This document shows, in pieces, positions 56,820-64,000 of a stretch of DNA of 64,000 nucleotides (the first letter of the stretch is position 1; every line of letters begins with the position of its first letter). The DNA is from Shouchella hunanensis (GTDB lineage Bacteria; Bacillota; Bacilli; Bacillales; Bacillaceae_D): NCBI RefSeq assembly GCF_028735875.1, contig NZ_CP117834.1, positions 2,034,001 through 2,098,000 of the forward strand, in the 5' to 3' direction. The notes beneath the pieces are model-generated. The model was not told the origin of the DNA. It was given only the letters and a program-made list of their open reading frames with translations, and searched no databases. The translations under genes and the position numbers were made by a program.

Positions 56820-57998
56820 ATGAAACGTACTTACTTAGAACTAGTTCCAGGCTTAGAAGTTACAAATAGTGAAATTAGTGCCTTGTTTGGTTGCGCCAAT
56901 CAAGGAGGGATGAGACGCTCGTTAAAGACAAATACGCTAGTGCTTATTTCTGATAAAACCAAGCTTTACCAAGATCGAGAAAAAGACGGTGTTTTTTATT
57001 ATACGGTCATGGGAAAGCTGGGAGACCAGGGCTTAACATTTCAACAGAACAAAACGTTGGCGAAATCCAACGAAAACAATGTATCTGTTCATCTATTTGT
57101 TGCATACAAAAAACGAATTTACACGTATAGAGGTCAATATGAATTAATAAACGAACCACTTCAAGAACACCAATTAGATGAAGAAAAAAATAATCGGTTT
57201 GTTTGGGTACTCCCTTTAAGAAAACGTTTGAATGATATTGATAAAAGTAGTTATACATACGGCCAATCGCAGAAGTTAGGCAATCATGACTCATGGGATC
57301 TTCATCATAATGTTGCAGTAAAAACAGCCGACCAATCGACCTTTGAATACGGTGAAACCGTCATACCTAAGCGTATACGTCCTTTCTTTAAGTCGACAAA
57401 TCTCAAAGAAGGTGAAGAAAAAGAAATTACATTAATCTATCAAGAGTATATCTTTTCTGCAAAGGTTCAAGCGAGTGGCTCTCCACGTCATCGATTGAGA
57501 TGGGAGAAACGGTTTACTCTGCTAATAAACGAATACGCAAATAGAGTTCAAGGTGAGGTTAAAATCTATTTCATATATGACGATGAAGAAACCTACAAAG
57601 TAATCTTATCTCGTAAAGACATAATGGATACGGTACATACTGATGTGATAGCAGAAGAATTAGAACAATATGGCGCTAGGACAGAGGGGAGAATTACTAG
57701 TTATTATGGGAAGAAATATGAGCGTGACCCAATTAATCGTGAGTTGGCCATACAAATCCACGGTGTAACCTGTGCTGCTTGTAATTTTAACTTTGAGCAA
57801 AAATATTGTGAAAGAGGCAGAGATTTTATTGAAATTCATCATATAAAGCCGTTAAGTTCTCTTGGTGGGAGTACAGAGATAAATCCTAAAGAAGACCTGG
57901 TTCCACTGTGTGCAAACTGTCATCGAATGGTTCATAGACGAAAAGATCACGTACTAACTATGGAAGAGTTAAAAGAAATTCTTCAGAAAGAGAATTAG
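56820..57998 (+). CDS. SRA-like (ScoMcrA type) and HNH endonuclease, putative type IV restriction enzyme
   Basis: A 392-residue protein. The N-terminal 150 residues carry a modified-base-recognition domain: GCANQGGMRRSLKTNTLVLIS, YYTVMGKLGDQ, NKTLAKSNENNVSVHLF, YRGQYELINEPLQEHQ and RFVWVLPLR. The C-terminal HNH nuclease has zinc knuckle Cys318-x2-Cys321 and Cys364-x2-Cys367 around the catalytic IEIHHIKPLS (His340-His341) and NCHRMVH. Such enzymes cut DNA with methylated or otherwise modified bases, defending against modified phages. Stand-alone gene with AAAGGAG site and no methylase nearby, as expected for type IV. Confidence 0.87.
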   Translation: MKRTYLELVPGLEVTNSEISALFGCANQGGMRRSLKTNTLVLISDKTKLYQDREKDGVFYYTVMGKLGDQGLTFQQNKTLAKSNENNVSVHLFVAYKKRIYTYRGQYELINEPLQEHQLDEEKNNRFVWVLPLRKRLNDIDKSSYTYGQSQKLGNHDSWDLHHNVAVKTADQSTFEYGETVIPKRIRPFFKSTNLKEGEEKEITLIYQEYIFSAKVQASGSPRHRLRWEKRFTLLINEYANRVQGEVKIYFIYDDEETYKVILSRKDIMDTVHTDVIAEELEQYGARTEGRITSYYGKKYERDPINRELAIQIHGVTCAACNFNFEQKYCERGRDFIEIHHIKPLSSLGGSTEINPKEDLVPLCANCHRMVHRRKDHVLTMEELKEILQKEN

Positions 57999-58000
57999 AA

Positions 58001-58207
58001 TTACTTAAACCTTAAAATTTCATTCATATCATCTATGTCTAAAGCTTCAGCAATCTTTTCTATATGTTCTAACTGAATCCGTTCGCGCTTCCCATTAGCT
58101 AATTCACTAAGCGTAGCGCGGCGAATTCCTGTTTTTAAATGAAGTGCATGAATAGTTAATTCGTGTTTATGGAGTAATTCATTAAGTGCTATTTCAACTT
58201 TTGGCAT
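58001..58207 (-). CDS. Small XRE-family HTH regulator, 68 aa
   Basis: ATG 58207 with GGGTGATTAAC upstream; a GTG at 58216 is an alternative. The HTH is in the middle: LTIHALHLKTGIRRATLSELANGKRERIQLEHIEKIAEAL, i.e. the Cro/CI fold with the recognition helix around RRATLSELANG. Divergent from the IMPase-like gene, with palindromes GTACGTATATACGTAC and AAGTACTTGATGTACTT in the 100 bases between them, which are likely its operators. Ends three bases after the HNH gene on the opposite strand. Confidence 0.85.
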   Translation of the reverse strand: MPKVEIALNELLHKHELTIHALHLKTGIRRATLSELANGKRERIQLEHIEKIAEALDIDDMNEILRFK

Positions 58208-58227
58208 GTTAATCACCCAGCTTTCTA

Positions 58228-58291
58228 AAGTACTTGATGTACTTATAAGCGTACGTTATAATATATCCAAAAGTTGTACGTATATACGTAC
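58228..58291. promoter_or_regulatory. Divergent promoter with GTAC-core palindromes
   Basis: For the plus-strand gene: TTGATG (58234-58239), 17-base spacer, TATAAT (58257-58262). The -35 lies inside the palindrome AAGTACTTGATGTACTT (58228-58244), a half-site AAGCGTACGTT lies in the spacer, and GTACGTATATACGTAC (58276-58291) lies just after the start site. The repeated GTAC core suggests cooperative binding of the adjacent XRE repressor. Confidence 0.6.
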
Positions 58292-58308
58292 GAATATGAG
58301 GTGATCTT

Positions 58309-58986
58309 TTGCCAAACCGTAGAAGTACCATTTTCGCCATTGTCAAAGAAATTTCAGGCACAAATAGTCCCTTATTTTCATCAATATCAATGAAGAATAT
58401 ACAAAAAGAGATATACTCATTTATTCACGAAAGAATGACTACTACATATTCTGGTGAAATCTTTTGTTATTCAGGTCAAAAGATTCCAAGCTATAATGAG
58501 AATCCAATTTGGTTAATTTCCATTAATCTGTATAAAATGAATCAACTAACGAACAACTTTTGCTTGTCCATAGCAATCATTGAGAATAATACTCTGATTC
58601 AAGGTTGTGTTTATGATTATCGATTAAACAACCTTTATTACGCAGAAAAAAAGAAAGGTGCTTTCCTAAATGGACAGCCCATCTATCGTGACGAATTAAT
58701 ACGTTTAAAAGAAGCGGAAATTCGAATACATTCCTCATTTCTGCAGAAAGAACAGCCTTTAAATCCTTCTTATCAACGTGTAAGGATGGCAGAGCTTCCT
58801 ACTGCTTTAGAGACGTGTTCAGTTGCAGAGGGGGATGCGGATATATTTATGACTATGAATCAGATTCCTCACGAATTTGCTGCTGCAAGCTTAATTGCAA
58901 AAGAGGCTGGGGTGGATGTAATGACGTTAGAAGGGCAAGAGTTATGTTGGAATAAAGTTTCTAGTGTATGGTGTGGTGTTGTTTAG
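58309..58986 (+). CDS. Degenerate inositol-monophosphatase-like protein
   Basis: A 225-residue protein aligned with IMPase family members: WLISINLYKMNQLTNNFCLSIAI corresponds to W-I-x-D-P-L-D-G-T-x-N-F..., and YAEKKKGAFLNGQPI to the usual A-x-x-G-x-G-A-x-x-N-G. The metal ligands in DPLDGT are replaced (ISINLY) and the late W-D motif is HEFAAASLIAKEAG, so the active site is lost. It may be a regulatory or binding protein. Start TTG 58309 with AGGTGATC. Strongly controlled promoter upstream. Confidence 0.75.
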   Translation: MPNRRSTIFAIVKEISGTNSPLFSSISMKNIQKEIYSFIHERMTTTYSGEIFCYSGQKIPSYNENPIWLISINLYKMNQLTNNFCLSIAIIENNTLIQGCVYDYRLNNLYYAEKKKGAFLNGQPIYRDELIRLKEAEIRIHSSFLQKEQPLNPSYQRVRMAELPTALETCSVAEGDADIFMTMNQIPHEFAAASLIAKEAGVDVMTLEGQELCWNKVSSVWCGVV

Positions 58987-59477
58987 ATACGTTAAGATCT
59001 GTAGGTAGGTTATATTTAGAAGAAAACTTGTTGTTTCATTTTAAGAAAAGGAGAATTGATATTTTCTTTCTAGTCCTGATACTGTAAACAAAAAAACCAA
59101 ACGACTTTTTCCGCTTTTTAAGACGGTCTTTTTACATTTCTAACGTGTATTAATTTGAAGGTAATCAATCATAGTTGAATTAGATGTTAGAAGCGTAAAT
59201 TTTTATATAACCTTTTAGAATTGATGGAAATAATGAACTAGAGCATACAATATTTAAAGGAACAGAGTATCAATTAGTAATGGGGAAAAGTGTCAGACTA
59301 AATTCGATGGGATACCACAAGTAAAAGTAGCCGAAACTCTTCCGACCGAGTATAGCGACAACTTGATGGTCATTCAAGATCTTAAGAGTTAATAGAAAAT
59401 AAGAGGTGTCTTTATTTTATTTTAAAGATTTAAACAAATATTAAATTTTAATTTAGTAAATCTGGATAGGCTACTCT
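58987..59477. other. Intergenic region with short coding-like remnants
   Basis: About 490 AT-rich bases. Short frames such as DGNNELEHTIFKGTEYQLVM and VKVAETLPTEYSDNLMVIQD around 59222-59392 look like fragments of a lost gene in two frames. No intact gene. Confidence 0.3.
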
Positions 59478-59536
59478 GAGTTGGACAGATTTTTTAAGGT
59501 CAATTAGACTAAAAGCAATATACTTGAGGAGAATCT

Positions 59537-59806
59537 ATGATGACCAAAAGAAAACGTCGAACGTTTAACGAGGAATTCAAAAAACAAATGGTGCGGCTTT
59601 ACCAATCAGGAAAACCACGGAAGGAAATCATTCGGGAGTATGACTTAACGCCTTTTACGTTTGATAAGTGGATGAACCAATATGAAAACTCAGGATCATT
59701 TGAAGAAAAGGACAACCTTACAGAAGAACAAAAAGAGTTACGCGCACTTCGCAAACGAAATCAACAGCTTGAAATGGAAAATGATATGCAAGACTTGCCG
59801 CACTGA
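59537..59806 (+). CDS. IS3-family transposase orfA
   Basis: An 89-residue HTH_Tnp_1 protein: RKRRTFNEEFKKQMVRLYQSG, the helix-turn-helix around KEIIREYDLTPFTFDKWMN, then a leucine-zipper-like C-terminus (EEQKELRALRKRNQQLEMEN). It binds the IS ends and is normally fused to orfB by frameshifting. The end (DMQDLPH) shows the coding frame is disturbed right where the slippage site should be. Inactive with orfB destroyed. Confidence 0.82.
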   Translation: MMTKRKRRTFNEEFKKQMVRLYQSGKPRKEIIREYDLTPFTFDKWMNQYENSGSFEEKDNLTEEQKELRALRKRNQQLEMENDMQDLPH

Positions 59807-60623
59807 TCATGGGACGAAAGTAAATGTGATTCGTCAAAACGCTCACAAGTACTCGGTATCAGCAATGTGCATCGTCCTCAACATCCCAAGAAGCGTTTAT
59901 TACCACGAAAAAAACGAGAAATCCAACGATAGTGTCCTTTCAAAAGAGATAAATACGGATCTTTCAAGAAAGTCGACAAACGTATGACACAAGAAGAATT
60001 AAACACAAGTTGAAAGAATGCGGACACGTCGTGTCCAGACGCCTAATTACCCGTATTATAAAAGATTTATACAGTTGCTCAGTTCAAACCAATTAAAACC
60101 GCTTGTAATGAATCAGAAGTTGGGAATACATTAAATCGAATTCAAACAAGACAGAGAACTGAAGGTAATCGTGAGCGATTTAACCTACGTTCGTGTCCAA
60201 CAAAAATGGCATTACATCTGTTTATTAATTGATTTATTTAATCGAGAAATCATTGGGTTTAGTGCTGGAGCCCATAAAAACGCCAAACTTGTTCAACGTG
60301 CCTTCGCATCTGTACAAGTAAATCTCAATCAACTAGAATGCTTTCACACAGATCGCAGAAGCGAGTTTAACTAAGTTGATTGATGATGCGCTAGATGCTT
60401 TTGAGATTAAGCGCTCATTGAGTAACAAAAGAAACCCTATGACAATGCCGTAGCTGAAACGATTTTAAAAAAATTAAAACCGAGTTCGTTCGCGGAAATG
60501 TTTTTATAGCCAACACGAACGTGATGTAGAACAATTTGATTATGTCCATTGGTACAATCATATTCGAGTTCACGGGTCCCTTGGATATGACACACTAACT
60601 GAATATAAAATAGTAGACCTTTA
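59800..60623 (+). pseudogene. IS3-family transposase orfB, broken
   Basis: Pieces of the integrase core are found in different frames: HKYSVSAMCIVLNIPRSVYY (HTH_21 region), SDLTYVRVQQKWHYICLLID and NREIIGFSAG (first DDE Asp region), ECFHTDRRSEFN (second Asp, HSDRGSEF in active relatives, here altered), and a C-terminal HWYNHIRVHGSLGYDTL-like piece (third catalytic Glu region). At least three frame changes. Confidence 0.82.
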
Positions 60624-60701
60624 AAAGTGTCCGATTTACTGTTGCCATTCCAGGATGCAATTGAAAAGTTAGGGTGTCTAAGTCTCTCATTTTACTTTAA
60701 A

Positions 60702-61103
60702 TTAATTTTTTTCAAAAGCTATTACACACCAGATTGAGTTTATTATTATAAGTATAATACTTCCTATAATAACACTGATGTTAGCAAAATTACTATAAAA
60801 ATCAGTCAAAAAATAACTAAAAGCAATAGTTGATAATAGTATTAATATGCTCAGAATTAAACCTATGATACAAAAAAGACTTAAAATATAAAAAACTTTT
60901 TCATGACCTATTATATATAAAATTAAAGGGCTATAACAAAGAAAAATAACAAATAAAGTAGTCCACATCCCAACATCATTAAAGCTATAATATCCTCCTA
61001 GACTTAATACCTCCGAAAGTGACAACGACATAATTAATGAGGAAAAGACGACAAAAGATAATAAAGTAAAAATGATTATCTTTTTTCTGAAATGTAATTG
61101 CAT
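60702..61103 (-). CDS. Hypothetical membrane protein, 133 aa
   Basis: Four hydrophobic segments (IIIFTLLSFVVFSSLIMSL, MWTTLFVIFLCYSPLILYII, VFYILSLFCIIGLILSILIL, ISVIIGSIILIIINSIWCVI) separated by short polar loops. Very AT-rich and Ile-rich, unlike the genes on the left half of the window. AAGGAGTCAATAT before ATG. No family recognised. Confidence 0.6.
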   Translation of the reverse strand: MQLHFRKKIIIFTLLSFVVFSSLIMSLSLSEVLSLGGYYSFNDVGMWTTLFVIFLCYSPLILYIIGHEKVFYILSLFCIIGLILSILILLSTIAFSYFLTDFYSNFANISVIIGSIILIIINSIWCVIAFEKN

Positions 61104-61196
61104 ATTGACTCCTTATAATTTAATTTTTATTTTTATCTTACTTGATATATTATATAATATAGTAATTTACCAATTTTCAGTAAGGGAGAATTTATA

Positions 61197-61952
61197 TTGA
61201 TTAAAGAAATTTCTACTCCAATTGGTCTATATCGCAAAGAAAAGTTTACTACAGAACAATCTTATTTCAAAAGTCATTTAGTAATAGGGTATTCTAAAAC
61301 GAAAATATATTTGAATGATTACCTCAGTAAGCAAGAACATGAATCTTTGAAAGAGTTTAAGCATAGTAAAAGGCAATATGAATACTTAATAGGAAGGTAT
61401 GTTGCTAAAAAGAGTATATTGCCATTTCTCCCTAATCATACTCCGAAAGATATAACAATAAAGAAAGGTATATTTGGCCAACCTATTGTTAGTTCCGTAA
61501 TCAATTATGACAACTATCAATTAAGCCTAACCCATACAAGTAATTTTGCTGCCTCTCTTTCATATCCTGAGTTTCATCCAATGGGGATTGATCTTGAAGT
61601 TATAAATCCGAAGAATGATAAAATACTTAATAGAGTTTTAACCTATAAAGAAAAACTACTAATTGAAAAGATAAGTAGTAATGAATCAGAGGCACTGTCA
61701 ATTATATGGACGGTTAAAGAATCAATCTCTAAGGTATTGCGAACAGGCTTAACAGTACCTTTAGATCTTTTAGCTATTAAAAATGTTAAGCAAGAAGAAT
61801 TTCAGTACATATGTGAATTTGAAAACTTTCCTCAGTATAAAGCGGTTACTTGGATTTTCTCACCATTCATATTAACAATTTGTTTGCCTAAAAACACAAT
61901 TATACAATTAGAAGACAGAAAAAAAATTAAACAATTTTTCAGCTTAAAATAA
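61197..61952 (+). CDS. 4'-phosphopantetheinyl transferase, Sfp type
   Basis: A 251-residue Sfp-like enzyme that transfers phosphopantetheine from CoA to carrier-protein serines. The three family motifs are visible: RQYEYLIGRYVAKK and the F-G-Q-P block (residues 93-96), GIDLE with Asp132 and Glu134 (Mg2+ ligands), and W171-T-V-K-E175 (W-x-x-K-E). Sfp-type length. Usually needed for nonribosomal peptide or polyketide synthetases. Followed after 460 bases by an ABC-2 exporter operon that leaves the window. Start TTG with AAGGGAGAA. Confidence 0.9.
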   Translation: MIKEISTPIGLYRKEKFTTEQSYFKSHLVIGYSKTKIYLNDYLSKQEHESLKEFKHSKRQYEYLIGRYVAKKSILPFLPNHTPKDITIKKGIFGQPIVSSVINYDNYQLSLTHTSNFAASLSYPEFHPMGIDLEVINPKNDKILNRVLTYKEKLLIEKISSNESEALSIIWTVKESISKVLRTGLTVPLDLLAIKNVKQEEFQYICEFENFPQYKAVTWIFSPFILTICLPKNTIIQLEDRKKIKQFFSLK

Positions 61953-62412
61953 ATATTTTACGCCACCCCTTTTTTAGTTCATGTACAGAATTTCAAACAG
62001 GATTTCTGTACTCCTCGTGTGTTTAATTAACATGCTTTAAACAGTAGTATACAGAAATTTCTAACATGAGGTAACATCTAAACAGATAATACACTTAATA
62101 ATAAAAAAGATATACAAAAATATTCAAAGGCGTATTCCAATTTAATCATTATTAATCGTTTCAAAATAAACTTTTTTAAAAAAAGTTTCATTAAAAATTA
62201 TTAATTACTATAATTATAATACTATAAACATTTATATATTTAGTCCCTTATGTAGTTGTTATTGGTATAAATTTATTATATTAGAATATGAATTTACGAA
62301 TTTTTATAAATTTATTAAAAAATTGTACTTTTTTGTAATATCATGTATAATCTTTCCTATGCAACAAAAATAGTAAGAATTAAGTATTGTTAAAATTCAG
62401 TAGGAGGTTGTG
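61953..62412. other. AT-rich intergenic region upstream of the ABC exporter
   Basis: About 460 bases. A hairpin GTACAGAA / TTCTGTAC (61983-61990 and 62004-62011) may end the transferase transcript. The rest is AT-rich (many TATA-like words), so the promoter of the ABC operon cannot be placed with certainty. Confidence 0.35.
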
Positions 62413-63345
62413 ATGGTTTTAGACGTACAAAATATAACTAAGGTATTTTTGGGGAAAAAGAAAACTAAGATTTACGCGAACGATGATATTAGTTTTAAAA
62501 TTAATGAGGGCGAAATTTTTGGGCTAATGGGTCATAACGGTGCTGGAAAAACAACATTGGTTAATCAGATCATAGGTTCAACAAAACCAACAAGTGGAAA
62601 TATATTTTTGAAAAATGAGAATGTACAAAAATCACCAACTAAAGCAAGAGGTATTTGTTCCGTACAGTCACAGTCACAGTTACCTTTGGGTTTTTTAACA
62701 CCTGCTCAAGCCGTTTCAACAATGGGGAAAATGCGTTTAGCTAATAAAGAGGATGTTCAGAAAAGAATGAACTATTTATTTGACGCATTAGATATTGGCC
62801 AGTGGGCTAATACTGAGGGGATTCAACTTTCTGGGGGGATTAAACGACTGACCGCATTTTGTATGTCCGTCATTAGCCCAGGAGAATTAGTAATTTTAGA
62901 CGAGCCAACAAATGATGTAGACCCTATGAGAAGACGCTATCTTTGGGATATAATACGTCAACTAACTAAAGATGGGACATCAGTTATTTTAGTAACACAT
63001 AATGTCTTAGAAGCAGAAAAGGCAGTGGATAGGCTTGCTATATTACATAAAGGGAAATTTTTAGTTGAAGGAACACCCTCTCAAATAAAGAGTTCGGTGG
63101 ATAATAAAATGAGATTGGAAGTTAATTTAATTAATGAAAATAGTTTAAATAATTTACCTGAATGGATAATAAATAAAAATACTGTAGGTAATAGATTAAT
63201 AATGTCACTTGATTCAAATTCTGTCCCTTTAAGTATAGAGTGGGCAAGTGAACAGGTTAGACAGAATCACATTTTAGATTATACTCTTTCACCTACTACT
63301 CTAGAAGATGTTTATGTCGAACTTACAAGTGGGAAAGGAGAGTAA
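62413..63345 (+). CDS. ABC transporter ATP-binding protein (ABC-2 drug/antibiotic exporter type)
   Basis: A 310-residue ATPase. Walker A GHNGAGKTT, Q-loop SVQSQSQL, a signature QLSGGIKRL, Walker B ELVILDEPTNDVDP, H-loop VTHNV; C-terminal extension with LEDVYVELTSGKGE, as in ABC-2 exporters such as DrrA. ATG 62413 with AGGAGG five bases upstream. The permease starts three bases after its stop. Probably exports a product or gives resistance, in line with the phosphopantetheinyl transferase next door. Confidence 0.92.
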   Translation: MVLDVQNITKVFLGKKKTKIYANDDISFKINEGEIFGLMGHNGAGKTTLVNQIIGSTKPTSGNIFLKNENVQKSPTKARGICSVQSQSQLPLGFLTPAQAVSTMGKMRLANKEDVQKRMNYLFDALDIGQWANTEGIQLSGGIKRLTAFCMSVISPGELVILDEPTNDVDPMRRRYLWDIIRQLTKDGTSVILVTHNVLEAEKAVDRLAILHKGKFLVEGTPSQIKSSVDNKMRLEVNLINENSLNNLPEWIINKNTVGNRLIMSLDSNSVPLSIEWASEQVRQNHILDYTLSPTTLEDVYVELTSGKGE

Positions 63346-63348
63346 ATA

Positions 63349-64000
63349 ATGAAATTATACAAACAATTTAAATATGTTTTTCAAATGCAATTCCTTAGGA
63401 ATTCAGGAAATCTAGTGTTTTTTGCAATAATACAAATAATGATATCTTTAGGAATTGTAATTGGTTTCACCTACCTTTTCGCAGACCCGGATTCAAATAC
63501 TATATTATTTTTAGCTACGGGCGCTCCAACTTTGATTATGATAATTACTGGTTTAGTAATCCTTCCACAACAAATAGCTAATGCAAAATCTGAAGGTTAT
63601 ATTGATTTCGTACGTACATGGCCCGTGAATAGAGCGTTAATCCTCTCCGCGGATACGTTAACATGGCTTATTATCACAATACCTGGAATTGCTATTTCTA
63701 CACTCTGTGCACATTTTATATTCGACCCTGGTTATTCAATATCTTGGACTGTAATACCAGCTCTACTATTAATCGCTTTGACTTCAATAGGTGTGGGTTA
63801 CGGTTTTTCATATGCCTTACCGCCTCAAGCATCAGCAGCACTTTCACAGGTCTTAATTTTTGGTGCATTAATGTTCTCTCCTATTAATTTTCCAATGGAC
63901 AGACTACCAGAGTGGTTACAATATTTACATCAGGTACTACCTCTATATTCTATGGCTGAAGTTATGAGAGCTTCAATGGCCTCAAATACGTTTACAGCCG
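63349..64000 (+). CDS. ABC-2 type transporter permease (3' truncated by window edge)
   Basis: Open frame from ATG 63349 (AAAGGAG before it) to the end of the window, 217 residues. Five hydrophobic segments are visible, including LVFFAIIQIMISLGIVIGF and VIPALLLIALTSIGVGYGFSYALPP. The cytoplasmic loop GYIDFVRTWPVNRALILSAD and the conserved PEWLQYLHQVLPLYSMAEVMRA near the end are typical of ABC-2 permeases of the DrrB type. Pairs with the ATPase just upstream. Confidence 0.88.
   Translation, partial: MKLYKQFKYVFQMQFLRNSGNLVFFAIIQIMISLGIVIGFTYLFADPDSNTILFLATGAPTLIMIITGLVILPQQIANAKSEGYIDFVRTWPVNRALILSADTLTWLIITIPGIAISTLCAHFIFDPGYSISWTVIPALLLIALTSIGVGYGFSYALPPQASAALSQVLIFGALMFSPINFPMDRLPEWLQYLHQVLPLYSMAEVMRASMASNTFTA

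Larger units (their letters stand above)
59478..60637 (+). mobile_element. Decayed IS3-family insertion sequence (IS150-like)
   Basis: The ends carry related inverted repeats: TGAGTTGGACAGATTTTTTA at the left (59478 on) and, reading inward from the right, TCGGACACTTTTAAAGGTC (60616-60634). Inside are an intact-looking orfA and a broken orfB. Multiple frameshifts show it is inactive. Confidence 0.8.

Noticed and set aside
1-64000. tRNA or rRNA genes
   Set aside because: No cloverleaf-like or rRNA-like sequence was noticed on either strand by reading; a tRNAscan run would settle it.

Overview
The window looks like chromosomal DNA of a low-GC Gram-positive spore-former of the Bacillaceae, possibly an alkaliphilic Bacillus-type species. 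The reasons are strong AGGAGG ribosome sites, frequent TTG and GTG starts, rho-independent terminators after most operons, a TPP riboswitch, a BlaR1/BlaI-controlled lipoprotein beta-lactamase, a YvrJ-type protein and CcpA-like cre sequence. The genus cannot be fixed from the sequence alone.

Layout. 1-2.4 kb: 3' end of a nitrate/sulfonate/taurine-type ABC importer operon (binding protein cut by the left edge, ATPase, permease). 2.8-10.5 kb: housekeeping and small genes: an SH3b-amidase, acetyltransferases, an SDR, a sortase-anchored acetamidase/formamidase and several small membrane proteins. 10.5-15.5 kb: a chitobiose/cellobiose PTS locus (GntR regulator and ChbG deacetylase divergent from a GH4 phospho-glycosidase and PTS IIC, IIA, IIB). 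17.1-25.3 kb: a complete-looking class III lanthipeptide cluster (ABC ATPase, permease and small membrane protein, LanKC synthetase, five tandem 45-residue precursors, SAM methyltransferase, ABC exporter). 25.4-38.1 kb: PepSY/YtkA membrane pair, a YvrJ-amidase cassette, two paralogous CNNM-type transporters with an unusual hairpin between ribosome site and TTG start, a GH5 enzyme, and assorted enzymes. 38.4-42.1 kb: a TPP riboswitch in front of four genes that match the logic of bacimethrin (thiamin antivitamin) synthesis: nucleotide N-glycosidase, thymidylate-synthase-like hydroxymethylase, methyltransferase, and a HAD-Nudix fusion. 42.4-45.6 kb: bla operon. 46-58 kb: an accessory, repeatedly rearranged region: a TIR-domain fragment, two tandem copies of an unknown two-gene unit, a DUF1906/peptidoglycan-binding protein, lipoprotein copies (one intact, one truncated, one with stops), a recombinase remnant, a small phage lysis remnant, GIY-YIG and SRA-HNH nucleases. 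58.2-64 kb: an AT-rich stretch with a catalytically degenerate IMPase-like gene under a palindrome-rich promoter, a decayed IS3-family element, an Sfp-type phosphopantetheinyl transferase and the start of an ABC-2 exporter operon that runs off the right edge.

How the genes work together. The lanthipeptide locus should make, N-terminally modify and export a labionin-type peptide mixture, with the first three genes as likely self-protection. The riboswitch locus should convert CMP to a thiamin-like toxic pyrimidine when thiamin pyrophosphate is low. Both, with the beta-lactamase and type IV restriction gene, suggest a strain equipped for chemical competition and phage defence. The most promising undescribed material is the five-precursor lanthipeptide cluster, the riboswitch-controlled antivitamin cluster with its HAD-Nudix gene, the duplicated Cys-motif/acidic-protein unit at 46.5-48.3 kb, and the Shine-Dalgarno-hairpin-TTG arrangement shared by the two CNNM genes.
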